In this document: in pieces, positions 32,514 through 42,616 of the stretch | How positions within the stretch are numbered: the first letter of the stretch is position 1 | Layout of the letters: each line of letters opens with the position of its first letter | Source of the DNA: Axinella damicornis | Lineage: Eukaryota > Porifera > Demospongiae > Axinellida > Axinellidae | Length of the DNA stretch: 64,000 nt | Direction: 5' to 3' | NCBI GenBank assembly: GCA_963931865.1 | Contig: OZ007513.1 | Location: 4,380,098 to 4,444,097 of the forward strand | Translations under genes and position numbers: made by a program | The notes under the pieces: model-generated | What the model was told of the DNA's origin: nothing | What the model saw: only the letters and a program-made list of their open reading frames with translations | The model's database searches: none

Positions 32514-32790
32514 CAAGGGGGTGACACTCCCATTGACACCGTAGTCAGAGCTGCGACCGGGGTCAAGAAATCTTGACCGTCATTTTTGCTGCTTGACCGC
32601 TTGACCGCATTGCAAAAAGACTCTTGACCGTTTGACTGCGCTGTATTTCAGCCGTTGACCGCTTGACCGCCGATAGTATACGGAAGAATGCGTAGCGACT
32701 GCAGCCTTTCCTTAGTATACGGGGTCAAGATTCGCTGATAAGCCCGGTCGCAGCTCTGACTACAGCGCGTATGGGAGTGTCACCCCCTTG
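32514..32790. mobile_element. 277-bp TIR element with 5-bp TSD and known empty site
   Basis: The ends CAAGGGGGTGACACTCCCAT and exact inverse are flanked by TCAGA at 32509-32513 and 32791-32795. The inverted paralogue at about 59490 reads through without the element and with a single copy. An inner inverted pair (GTAGTCAGAGCTGCGACCGG) surrounds repeats of CTTGACCG. Superfamily unassigned. Confidence 0.8.
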
Positions 32791-32795
32791 TCAGA

Positions 32796-33530
32796 TCAGA
32801 GAGCTCGATGGCAGCCGTGTAGGTCATGTGCTTGCAATGGAAATCCAAAACTCTAGCCTCACAGTTCTGCACTGTAGTTACGTCATGAAAAGAAAGCCAC
32901 ACCTCCATGATGGCATAGTCACAATACATCTTGACAAGAACAGGTTGGTAGAACTTCCTCGTAGCAGTAGGAGCCACCAGATGACGGATTCACAGGGATT
33001 CTGTTAGTGTACCAAACGCAGCCATCACAAGCTAAAGAACACAAAAATGTGCTTGCATTTTGGATTGCGCATGCGTAATTGGCGAACACGTGACCTCATT
33101 GCCTCAAAATGGCGTCGTGCTAGAATGCCATCGGATCGTAGCTAGCTAAAACTGCTGGTCTTGCCAGTTTGCAGACAAACGTGGTCATGGCGAGTACTAC
33201 GGCGATAGCGGTGTTGTCCTGTACGTAAATTAGCTCAAGAAGTGGTTTAGTTGGTAAGCTATCCTTGGGCAAAGTTTCGTTATGAGAAAGGAGAAGAAAG
33301 AAGATGACGAAATCGGACTTTTCTCCGCGACATGTTCATCGACTCCTGCGTACTCTAAGGTATGTTTGTGAGTGTTTTTGGAAACTGCTAGGCAGTATCA
33401 TTCTGTCTGCATGCTTGGTTTGGGGGGTTGTAGCCTCTTTGGCCGTTATCCTGCTGGTGCATCAGTATGGTAAAATCGAAATTTCCTTGGCCATCCCTTA
33501 ATAGAGAACGCTACCGCGTTCTCTGATATT
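32796..33530 (+). repeat. Family T interspersed repeat with 65-codon membrane-type ORF (33304-33501)
   Basis: The repeat matches 58680-59400 (inverted) and 8130-8765. ORF 33304-33501 starts MTKSDFSPRHVHRLL, then TLRYVCECFWKLL, then one predicted membrane helix (ILSACLVWGVVASLAVILLV) and a short polar tail HQYGKIE. The other copies keep the helix but have a stop or shift before it. An upstream piece (HLDKNRLVE at about 32930) also recurs in the 59.3-kb copy as TIDLDKNRLVEIP, where it precedes a donor-like GTAAGTG. No known family. Confidence 0.55.
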
Positions 33531-33539
33531 AAGAGTCTA

Positions 33540-33575
<36 letters not shown>

Positions 33576-34045
33576 GTGTGTGACGGAAGTGGGATGTTCG
33601 TGGGGCTGGACTAGACTAGTGACGCGTGACCTTCGTACTTCAAACTCGAACTCTGCGAAGAACGTTCGAGAACATTGGGCATGGGCTGGAATCTTCCAGA
33701 ATGGTGAGGCTACAAGCGGATGTAATCGGGGAGCAGCAGTCGAAGCGAACACAGTCGGGGAGCTGCAATTGAAGCGGATGCAATTGGGGAGCAGCAGTTG
33801 AAGCAGATACAATCGGGGAGCAGAAGCCGAAGCGGACGCAATCGGGGAGCTGTTGAAATCGGGGAAGAGCAGCTGAAGCGGATGCAATCGGTGGGCAGCA
33901 GCTGAAGTGGAAACGGGGAACAGCAGTTAGAAGCGGATCGATGCAATCGGGGAGCAGCGGATGAAGCGTACGCAATTGGGGAGAAGCAGCTCTGCACAGT
34001 GAGCTGTCTGGCTGGATTACGTAGGCGAACAAGGGGGAAGTAGCT
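33540..34045. repeat. Family V repeat containing a 30-bp VNTR, second copy
   Basis: The order is as at 14985-15545: TG microsatellite, GACGGAAGTGGGATGTTCGT, then about nine diverged GGGGAGCAGCAG-type units (33715-33990), then GTAGGCGAACAAGGGGGAAG. The VNTR is more degenerate than the 15-kb copy. Confidence 0.75.
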
Positions 34046-34062
34046 GAGCTACATTGTACTTG

Positions 34063-34860
34063 TAATTACCTCTTTGTGATAATTATCATACCTACAGCTT
34101 TATCCTCACTCCATTGATGTTTGGCTTACATGGTATTACTCTAGTTTTAGCCACATGTGATTCTATATAACTACATGTACTAGCCTCGTTCTCAGGCCTT
34201 CTCACCCCAGCGTTTGTCACTTGCAGTACTAATGCATTAGTACTGCAAGCGACAAACGCTGTGGTGAGAAGGCCTGGGAATGAGGCTATATAAATATTGT
34301 GGCATTCAATAATGATCTCTCTTCGCGGCACGAACACACTACATGGTGGCAGCAGTGAGCAACTGAGAGCTGAGACTTTGAGTCTATACAAGGATGGGAT
34401 GGCTTAACTACGGCTGCGACTGCAGACAACAGAGCAGAGCAGCAGCTAGTGGAAGACCAACTGGCAAAACGTGCACGCGTTGTGGCAAAGGCCAACACCC
34501 CCGTGACAAACGTCCTGTGAAAGAAGCAACTTGTTACGATGCCAAAAGAAGGGGCACTATGGTCCAGTGCTTTTCCAAATAGGTCTTGGAAGCAACCAGT
34601 GATATCACCAAGAAACCGCCTTCCTAGACACTGTGTCATCAAGGATCTGATTCCATCCCTAGTCTCATGCCCAGAATTCCATCCCCTGAAAGGGACATGT
34701 GGCATGGCTGGTCACACCTTTAGCATGTTTAGTGGTAATTGTTATTTCCTCTTTGCGTTATTATCACCTAAACCTGGTTCCTCACTCCATTGATGTTTGG
34801 CTTAAGGAAACATTGCATTGCTCTATTTTCAGTTACAAGTAGTTGCCAGGTGGTTTCTCC
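34063..34860 (+). pseudogene. Decayed Ty3/Gypsy-like element with gag zinc-knuckle fragment
   Basis: LTR-like direct repeats (TCACTCCATTGATGTTTGGC at 34109 and 34779) flank the interior. ACA|TGGTGGCAGCAGTGAGC at about 34342 looks like an LTR end followed by a primer-binding region. ORF 34394-34582 contains a zinc-knuckle-like CTRCGKGQHPRDK, then CYDAKRRGTMVQCF, where the second knuckle has lost its second Cys and its His. It then stops. Pol is absent. A hairpin MITE sits in the 5' LTR. Confidence 0.55.
34181..34290. mobile_element. Hairpin of the GCCTCGTTCCCAGGC family
   Basis: A near-perfect inverted repeat of about 108 bp: AGCCTCGTT(C)TCAGGCC through GCAGTACTAATGCATTAGTACTGC at the centre and back. 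It lies in the LTR of the 34063-34860 remnant. Confidence 0.8.
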
Positions 34861-34951
34861 TACCGCCTGGGAACGAGGCTAGCAGTGAATGGGGCAAAAA
34901 GTTGTCTCGGACTAACCACTTAAATCTTAGACTAATGAGTGGAGTCCTTAC

Positions 34952-34986
34952 CTCGGAACCATAAAGCTCGGACTTGGTGTTGATAT
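34952..34986 (-). CDS. Mini-exon B of ankyrin cassette 3
   Basis: A 35-nt exon, acceptor TCCCCCCAG and donor GTAAGGA, phase 1 to phase 0. Joined to A3 it gives GVG then DINTKSELYGSE. Too short to identify alone. It is supported by its place and phase relative to A3, and by similarity to B2. Confidence 0.65.
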
Positions 34987-35052
34987 CTGGGGGGAAAACA
35001 AAGCAGATTAGTTTACGGTCACTGATGACTGGAATGTTGAACAACTTTACAG

Positions 35053-35368
35053 TAGGGTGGGCGATATTAGAATAATGTGGTCATGATATATCATGTGTTA
35101 GTTATCACGATATTCGATATTATCACGATAAATGCTTTTTAGCTAGTTTTTTTACTTCTCATGCCAAACCTACAAAGCCAAGCATTTATTATGTTGTCAT
35201 AAATTGCGTGTGTACACTAATTAGCTACTGCATGCCTTATTTCTGAAAAAACAACACCACTAATAATGTGAACACGATATGACAATAATTTTAAAATCAC
35301 CACGATACGATTATCGTGGGCTCTTAATATCACGATATACGATAATAACAATATACTGCCCATCCCTA
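35053..35368. mobile_element. hAT-like MITE rich in ATATCACGATA
   Basis: The ends TAGGGTGGGCGATATTA and the inverse TAGGGATGGGCAGTATA flank an AT-rich body. Flanking octamers CTTTACAG and CTGCACAG agree at 6 of 8 positions, a diverged 8-bp TSD. Similar to 2620-2884. Confidence 0.6.
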
Positions 35369-35479
35369 CTGCACAGGGTGTCTTCGGGGGTGTTTCACAT
35401 ACTTATAGAGTTGCCATACATTTACTCCCATAGAAAAGCGTGCAATTTTTTCCAAATTGAACGGTTATTGTAGCCCGAG

Positions 35480-35960
35480 GGCTGTCAGAAATTGCACGGT
35501 TACGAAGCGCCCGCGGCGCGTGCTAACCAATCAGGTGAAGCTCCGCCCTACCAACGAGCGTCCGCGTCATGGCTACGCCTCGTTTTCATTAGCAACAGTT
35601 GAAAATGGCTGTACTGTGTGAACGCTGGCTTGTAGCTTTCTGTATCTGAGCTGAAGCGAACGATAGCGTGGCGAAAGTATTGTCACAGAAACGGTGGCGC
35701 TAGTCATTGTGCCATACTAGCTAGCGCTGCAGCCGTACTGTTCGTGGCTGTTACAGGCTAGGCTCTGTGCTGCTGTTTCAAGTGGGACCCTCTGACCCTG
35801 GGTGTCAGTTGCAACACCGCACTTCCGTCCAAAAGCTTCACTACACAACAGGTCAGTACTCTGAGCAAATAAGATAAGCGGTACTAGTAGCGTGTAGTTC
35901 ACTCGCGCTCGAGCGCTTTTGTGGCTGGGGCGTGGCTTTAATTGCTCAAGCCGCTTTCGA
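35480..35960 (-). other. GC-richer segment with promoter-like boxes and a short secretory-type ORF
   Basis: AACCAATCAGGTGAAGCTCC (a CCAAT box next to a CCGCCC) occurs at about 35524. On the minus strand, ORF 35717-35902 encodes 61 residues that start MNYTLLVPLILFAQ, resembling a signal peptide, with four later Cys. No splice-supported continuation was found. It could be a first exon or chance. It lies between exons B3 and A3. Confidence 0.3.
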
Positions 35961-36249
35961 CCATGCCATGCCTGGAAGTATATGATTAGTATTTAATCAC
36001 ATGTATTCTCGTGCCATTTGGGAATAATTGCACTCACAACAGTCACAAATTGCACTCTCGGTGCAATTACTTTGCCTGTTGCTCGTGCAATTATTTTCCA
36101 AATTGCACTCGAAACCCATGTGATTACCTATACGTATTAACCACTATTGTGTAAGATATAATATTATTGCGAAACAGTGCAAGAGTGCATGCTGCAATAA
36201 CGATGATGTCAACACGCACTCTCGAACAGTGCTATTACAGCTATAATTA

Positions 36250-36775
36250 TATCAAACTACATCGAGGGGCAACCGCACTCCTGGTAGCCGTTGCAACGCC
36301 AGCTGTGACTCGCCGTAGCGAAAGCTAAGTATCGCAGTTAGTTCCAATTAACGCACATGCCACGTGGCAACCACGCTCTGTCGATCGCTAGCAATGGCGG
36401 CCACGGGGAAGACACGAAGTTACTACAGCACTTACAACTTTGCCAGCACGGTGAGTTTTGGTAAGCGTCAGTGAACGACAGCGATCATGGCCGTGTGGTC
36501 AGAATGTTCGTGTGCCTTTGCTAAGAACGGTACTGCCACCAGAAGTCGGAGAGAGAGCTCGAGCAATGGCGGCCACGGCGAGACAAAAGCGCTTGTATCT
36601 CCACCACCAAGATGAGTTTCAGAACCAAAATTGTACGCTTGGGTCACTGCATGATAGTGATCACGACGGTGTAGTCAGAATCTTTGTAGGCCATTGCTAA
36701 GGTAGTCAAAGGTTATTTGGATTACATTACATTACGCGGCACAATTTTTCCCCTACAAGGAGTTTAATTAGCATG
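36250..36775 (+). repeat. Family M interspersed repeat, near full length
   Basis: Ends GAGGGGCAACCGCACTCCTG and GCGGCACAATTTTTCCCCTA. Two ATG-led segments, ATGGCGGCCACGGGGAAG and ATGGCGGCCACGGCGAGAC, each precede a donor-like TGAGTTT(T/C). The second reads MAATARQKRLYLHHQDEFQ, then HDSDHDGVVRIFVGHC. This is the best representative copy in the window. Confidence 0.75.
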
Positions 36776-36838
36776 CTATTTGGTCAATAATAGGTATGTG
36801 GAGATACGTATTATATCAAACTTGTAACAGCGCCTTAC

Positions 36839-37046
36839 CTACACCCTTCTGAACCAGGATATCCATGATCGTGGTGGACCCAGACCCAGCCCACCACGCA
36901 GCATAGCACAGAGTTCCACTGTCAGCTAGTCGTTCTCCCACTGTGTCACCATCCTGGAGGAGCCTCTCCAGTTCTTCCAGGTGATTTTTGACAGACTCCA
37001 CATCATCCGAATAAATGACCTTCCTGAGGCTCTCCAGTACATCCTC
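36839..37046 (-). CDS. Exon A of ankyrin cassette 3
   Basis: A 208-nt exon (69 codons plus 1 nt), acceptor TTCCAATTAG and donor GTAAGGC. It encodes EDVLESLRKVIYSDDVESV, a Leu/Glu-rich helix (LEELERLLQDGD), then GTLCYAAW and ending IMDILVQKGVG. It is the most 5' cassette on the minus strand. A possible upstream exon at about 37870-37935 is degraded (see rejected items), so the true gene start is not visible. Confidence 0.82.
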
Positions 37047-37089
37047 CTAATTGGAATAATACAATTATTATAAAAGCCACTCCACCTGG

Positions 37090-37690
37090 TGGGAGAAATG
37101 TCTAATACCCTGTTTAAACGACGCAGCACTGGAGGTGCTGGCACGGTTAGTACATTCGGCATGGCTATAAATTACTGTGTAAACGGTAACTGAACTGTGC
37201 TGAACCGCACTAGAATAACCGTGCTCGGACCACCTCACCTTTCCATGCCAGCACGGTTAGCACCGTTGCAGATACGGTTTCAATTCAGTACCGGAACTTA
37301 ACAAAGACGGTATGACTGCAGTGAGCAATTACTAAGTGTACAATGTACCTGGGCCGAACCCACTCTCTCCTTGGTGCTTTCAGAGCAGCCAGAAATACTA
37401 GCTCAGAAAGAAGTAGGACAAGTACAGTGTGTTGTCTTGCTCTGCATTGTCTGAACAATGTCGTACCCATGCAGACTGGCTTGCGTTCAACTCCGACTGC
37501 CAGTGTTCTGTAAACGAACGCATACATTGTAACAGCAGATTGAGAAACTTTCCGCAAACGCGAGGTAGCCATACTGCTCTAGGTCGAAAGATAATTGCTC
37601 ATTATTCCTGATGTCGCGTAAACGCAAGCCAACACGGTTTCAAGCACGGCACAGTTTGGTTATACATGGCAAGGATTGGTTATTTTTGTG
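37090..37690 (-). pseudogene. PIF/Harbinger-like transposon remnant
   Basis: The minus strand at about 37340-37450 encodes RARQHTVLVLLLSELVFLAA, then PRREWVRPRYI. This matches the N-terminal pattern of Harbinger transposases (a basic/hydrophobic stretch followed by WVRPW-type motif). No downstream DDE motifs remain. Flanks with CACGGTT and CTGTTTAAACGACGCAGCAC versus GCGTAAACGCAAGCC may be old TIRs. Confidence 0.5.
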
Positions 37691-37783
37691 TCATGTATAA
37701 GCCACATTAGACATAGATTAGTAAGTCACAGGTGTCAGCTTATAATGGAAGCCATGGAAGCAAGGGGAGTAGTAGCCTCATTT

Positions 37784-38459
37784 GGCCGTGGTGAAAACCC
37801 GGACCGGACCGGACCGGACCGGACCGACCGGAAGTAGTAATTAGTGTCTCCACGTGTAGAGAAAATAGCTTACTTGGATGGTGAAGTAGCCATTGCGAGT
37901 AGCCATTGCGGCATTGCCTCGTGCAGGGAAGTCAGAGAACAGTTTAGTCTCGCGAGTTGGCTGATTTGCACAGTATTTTGAAGCCACGAAGCGTTAGCGA
38001 GGTAGCCGCGCGGGTCCAAGTCTGCCGGTACGGTAGCGACGACCCCCGAATTTGAGGACGACTTGAAGGAGGCAACCAGGCATTTGTTGGCGTTTCACGG
38101 TGCTATAGGTAAGTCAGAGAGCTGGGCCAAGCGAGTGTGAGTAATCTATACTACAAAAGCATCAAGTACTAGTTATTCAACTCTCCGTGAGACTCGCGAT
38201 CGCCCCATGCTAGCTATAAGCTTGACATAAACGCAACGCTAACTACAAATGCAGTAGCAATACAGACAGTACCTTTGCTGAAGCTCTTCGGGTCCCACGA
38301 AACTCCTCCGGCAATTGTCTGCAAGTGCTACATGTAATAGTTGACAAAACATAGAGTCGTTTAGCTAGCGCTAAGTCGCTCTACATTAATTATTGCTATT
38401 TCACTTCCGTTCGGTCCGGTCCGGTCCGGTCCGGTCCGGTCCGGGTTTTCACCACGGCC
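37784..38459. mobile_element. Mutator-like element with CCGGA-array TIRs, 9-bp TSD
   Basis: The 676-bp element starts GGCCGTGGTGAAAACCCGGA and ends in its exact inverse. Each TIR runs into a GGACC/GGTCC pentanucleotide array. Exact duplications GCCTCATTT lie at 37775-37783 and 38460-38468. The interior has no transposase. It has the same design as 4378-5572 with an unrelated pentamer. Confidence 0.85.
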
Positions 38460-38555
38460 GCCTCATTTCCACTACAAGTACTGAGTGCCTGGGAACGAGG
38501 CTAGGGGAGGAGCATGTGTTAATGTGCTAGGATTTGTCATGGTAGGGGCTAATGT

Positions 38556-38912
38556 GTGAACCACATTCCCTCTAGGTGTGGTATTTCATCTAGGAGTTTT
38601 GTGTATGTACGTAAGTCATGTCACATTGTCCTTGTTGTACTTTGGGTTTTTGTGTCAATTTGTGTTGGCATTGTCAGAGGTTCTGCGAGTCTGATAGCAG
38701 TTCTCGAGAGCATCACAGACGTGCGGCTAGGAGCTAGCGGCAGCACTGAGGTGATTGCTGGTCGATCGTGGAGGATTGGGCCTATATTACAGAGCGCAAT
38801 AACCAGGGATAAAATCCCCAGTCACCCTTTGAATGGTCGATCAGACCTAAAATTTAAGGTGAAGATTATCCAACAGCCTTCACAAAACACAACTCAGTTG
38901 GAGAATCATTGA
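38556..38912 (+). CDS. Unrecognised ORF with hydrophobic N-terminal segment
   Basis: A 118-codon ORF with one probable membrane segment (HIVLVVLWVFVSICVGIV) at residues 25-42 and a polar C-terminal half (RSWRIGPILQ ... PLNGRSDLKFKVKI). No family recognised. No splice sites or paralogue support it. It may be a TE piece or chance. Confidence 0.25.
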   Translation: MNHIPSRCGISSRSFVYVRKSCHIVLVVLWVFVSICVGIVRGSASLIAVLESITDVRLGASGSTEVIAGRSWRIGPILQSAITRDKIPSHPLNGRSDLKFKVKIIQQPSQNTTQLENH

Positions 38913-39041
38913 CTGTTTAATCACAGTTTAATACGTGCTATCAGTATGCTAAGTCAGTGATTGTACGTACAGTACTTGCACATCAAATTATAATGTTAAT
39001 GACGGCATTAATTTTGATATGGCATACATATTAAAAGTTTT

Positions 39042-39535
39042 CTAGGGGCAACTGCACTCTTGGTAGCCGTTGCAACCCCAGTTGCAACTCACCGTAGCGC
39101 AAGCAAAGTATCACAGTTCGTATTAACACACATGCCACGTGGCAACCACGCTCAGTCAATCACTAGCAATGGCAGTCAAAGGGAAGACAAGAAATTATTA
39201 CAGTGCTCATAACTTCGCCAACACGGTGAGTTTTGGCACAGTGAACGAGAGCATTCACGACCGTGTAGTCAGAATCTTTGTGGGCCTTTCATGAGAGCTG
39301 TACTGGCAACGATAGTCGAAGATAGTGCTCGAGCAATGATGGCTGACGGCGAAACAAAAGCACTTGTGTCTCCAGTACCAAGGTGAGTTTCCCCACCAAA
39401 ATTGTACGCTTGGGTCACTGCATGATAGCGATCACGATGGTGTAGGCAGCTTCTTTGTAGGCCATTCTTAAGGTAGTCAAAAGTTACATTATGCGGCACA
39501 ATTTTTCCCCTACCAGAAGTGTAACTAGTGCATAC
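39042..39535 (+). repeat. Family M interspersed repeat
   Basis: Starts AGGGGCAACTGCACTCTTGG and ends GCGGCACAATTTTTCCCCTA. The first ATG segment reads MAVKGKTRNYYSAHNFANT before the donor-like GTGAGTTTTGG. The second ATG segment is broken by a stop. Confidence 0.7.
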
Positions 39536-39559
39536 GTGGTTGACCACGCAGAGATGCCT

Positions 39560-40110
39560 CGCGGGAAGCTTTGATACAATTTGGCAGTTGCAGAACATAA
39601 CCACGAGTGATAGCGAGTCTCTGTGAACGGCGAACATTAACTTCATTCTGCCTGCCAAGTCTCTTGCGGTCAGCCGCTCTGGCAGTCTCCCTCCTTGCCT
39701 CATCAGTTCTCCCTCGATGTCGCTGCACTCTTTGCCTTGTCAATCGTCGTCTCCTGTCAGAAACTGACTCGTACTCATCCATTTTGTACAGGACAACGCG
39801 TGCGGGTTGTATACGCGCGCGCGCGGGGAGGCCGCGCCGGGGTCCAATGCGTAATTTGCGTGCGGGGCCACTTCCACTGCGTTACGGACAAATATAGTCG
39901 CACTAGCTCAGATTCGACCTCCACACTGCACGATTAGTTGCCTCGCTTCCCACTCGGCAATAAAGTTGGAGGCCATCGTGGTAACCTTGATTTGGACCCT
40001 AAATTTACACACTGAATTTTTTGGACGAAGATTCTTCTGCATGGATGCACAAATAGCTGGAAGATAATCTCTCAATTGTACCTGGTTTACTTAATCATCG
40101 GGGAATTTAA
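39560..40110. other. No supported gene; shared repeat block 39905-39960
   Basis: The overlapping ORFs on both strands (39269-39937) are rich in Arg and Ala and lack domains. CTAGCTCAGATTCGAC...GCACGATTAGTTGCCTCGCT is shared with 15601-15650. A GCGCGCGCG run lies near 39820. Confidence 0.4.
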
Positions 40111-40221
40111 ATCTAGATTTAGTTTTCAGTCTTGGAGCCACCAGACTTGACCCAACAGGAGCCCATGTTTAATGACTTGCAGACCAGGACGCACACTACA
40201 CTCAACCCATCTACATAGAAC

Positions 40222-40292
40222 AGCCTCGTTCCCAGGCCTTCTACACCTATCGCTTGCAGTATCCAAAAATGGAGGGGGAAGGCCTGGGGAAT
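40222..40292. repeat. GCCTCGTTCCCAGGC-family fragment
   Basis: CAGCCTCGTTCCCAGGCCTTC and the partial inverse GAAGGCCTGGG flank a short spacer. Surrounding 40.3-41.9 kb has no supported gene. Confidence 0.5.
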
Positions 40293-40299
40293 CTTCTCA

Positions 40300-41990
40300 C
40301 GTGATCTGCGGCACAACTGTCATATGTTGTCACACCTCTTATCAACAGTCAAAGTCATGTACGAGACCGATCTTGCTAGCTACAAAGATGGGACAAGCGC
40401 CAAGTGAGAGCTACACCGAGCGTATGAAGCGTACCCAGGCTACAAGCCATGACTCCAAAGGGCTGCCTAGTGACAAGTGTGAAAATGCCCAGCAATGATG
40501 CAATCTTCACGTGGAGCAAAAATACAGCACTATTTGGAGTTTCACCCCTTGCTTCGTTAGATCAGACATGATGTATTCTTGTGCTATTGAAACACATCAT
40601 GTAATACTATCCACTTGAATACAGTTTAAAGAGTCAAACTTCGAGATATCACAATTAATTTGGACCCAAATTACATGGTACTCAGTGCAGCTAAGGCAGC
40701 TTCAAATTTCGTTCCTTAACCTGCAACTGAATTATCATCATGATAACACTGCATGCATATATCTCATAAACCCATGGCAGTATGAACATGAGGTTGGTAG
40801 TTATTGTAAAGTTCATGAGTGAACTCAAGTGTTAATGTTTCCATGACAACGAGATCAACTTGAACCGGAAGTGAACAAAGGCATTCTCGTTTATGCCTAC
40901 TTGCCAATTTACGGAACAGAAAGGCAAACAGCAGTGACTCCAAACACTGCACACAGCAACTTCAGAAAACAGTGAACCTAAATGTATCTGGCAAGAGGGA
41001 GATCTCATTCTTCTTTTGTTAAGGATGGAAAAACATAAATTGTCTCCACCTTCATGGAACTTACGATATCATACATTTTAAGGGAACTTTATTCATCAAA
41101 AGCCAGAAATTTCGGTCCTCGTAGACAATCAAACAAGTCACTGGCCAAGTTGTCTTCTGCTCCATGCATAAAACAGCAAATGTAAGTCAGGTTGTTTTGA
41201 CATGCAGCCTTAACATAACTAGTATCATGCCCAGACATCCACACCCACTGGGTCCAGCGAAGGTGTAATTGATTGCACTAAGAATGCAATTATCAGAGAA
41301 ACTTGAAGGTAGACACTCCTGCCATGTAGTCCCACCTTCTGAACTTCAAGTAGTCCGCAACACTTGCTAACCCAAAGCATCAGAAGGACAGTGGACTTTC
41401 GAGTTGGAGAAGGCTGAAAGCTTCTTAAGCAGTCATAAGTCAACTACAAAGTAACAAGAGAACTGTTTTCCACTCTTCGATTGTTCAGTGACGTAACCCC
41501 CACAATACTGTCGATTCCACTTTGCTTCGAACATGCGTGCGTATTTCCGTGGATTTTCACGGAAACTGTGTTCTGCAAATATGACAATCACGCAAAGTGC
41601 CCGCAGCTTCCGGACTCCAGCGTATTGCGGGCCGTTCGATTTCCGTAAAGCTCCACCCACAGGAACTTCTTGCCGCAAACTTGGCACGCAATACGCATGT
41701 TCGAAGCGAAGTGAAATCAACAGTAACAATCCTTATGCGCCTGCTCTCATTCATTGGCCATCCTATGTACAGGGCCAGGAGCGCATGAGCCTCCAAAGGC
41801 GGCGAAGGAGCGTTGAACTATGCATGCCCCGCCTAGGACAAGTTGTAGTCCTTCACACCTCCAAAATTTCACCATATACGGCAAGAGGCCATTACCTATG
41901 GAGGCCATCACATGTACATATGCAGTTAAGGATTTGTGTGAGACCCAGCTAAGTAGGTGTGAAATACAAATTGGCCTTTGTGCAGCCATA
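40300..41990. other. No supported gene
   Basis: ORFs at 41433-41729 (-), 41533-41952 (+) and others overlap each other and show no domain. A block at about 41530-41700 (TTTTCACGGAAACTGTGTTC, GCAATACGCATGTTCGAAGC) is related, inverted, to the interior of the hAT-like element at 18546-19268. Confidence 0.4.
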
Positions 41991-42007
41991 GTTGTACTAG
42001 AGCTGAC

Positions 42008-42098
42008 TTACGGTACCGCAAAGGTCTTCCATATACCGCAAAGGTCTTCCATATACCGCAAAGGTCTTCCATATACGCAAAGGTCTTCCATATAACGG
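42008..42098. repeat. 20-bp tandem repeat
   Basis: Four to five copies of CCGCAAAGGTCTTCCATATA, the last shortened by one or two bases. Confidence 0.9.
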
Positions 42099-42616
42099 TA
42101 TAAACCAAAAGGTGTGAGGTAATACAGGTCTTCCCTGCTCCTGACAGGGCTTTTCCAAACCCTTGCAACAGACAGCCACAGCTGGTTGCGTTAATTGGAC
42201 AATAATTAATTTTGTGGTTGAAACTTCATCTGTGTGAAACCCTAGTAACTTAATTAAAGGACAAAGTTCAGTGCTTAAGTACAGTTGTATAGCCCTGCCT
42301 GTGCTCCATATATGGAATGGTCTAAGCAATTCGCTTTGAGCATTTTAGTGTAGTGTTGCAAGGATTCCGAAAAACCCTGGACATTCCAGACGAGAAAGGT
42401 GCTAGTGACAAAAAATCTTACTCAAACCACCAGAAATTCTTCATCAGGGGCACGGGGCCACAGTTACCAAATTGCCAGACGCAATGCCAGTTTAGTTGGT
42501 TGGTTGTTTCTCCCCTCAGGCAAAAAAAGTACTCGGAGTGGCAATTTGGTACTTGCAGGGATTCTAGCCTTTTATGCCGTCAAAACTGCCTCCTATCCCC
42601 CTCCTAAGCCCTCTCA

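Noticed and set aside
37870..37935. Possible ankyrin exon (SLHEA / ATRNGYF) upstream of exon A3
   Set aside because: It has a donor-like GTAAGC, but lacks a clear AG acceptor, needs frame shifts to align, and lies inside the 37784-38459 element.
39525..39937. Arg-rich ORFs on both strands
   Set aside because: Mutually overlapping, GC-run driven, with no splice or domain support.
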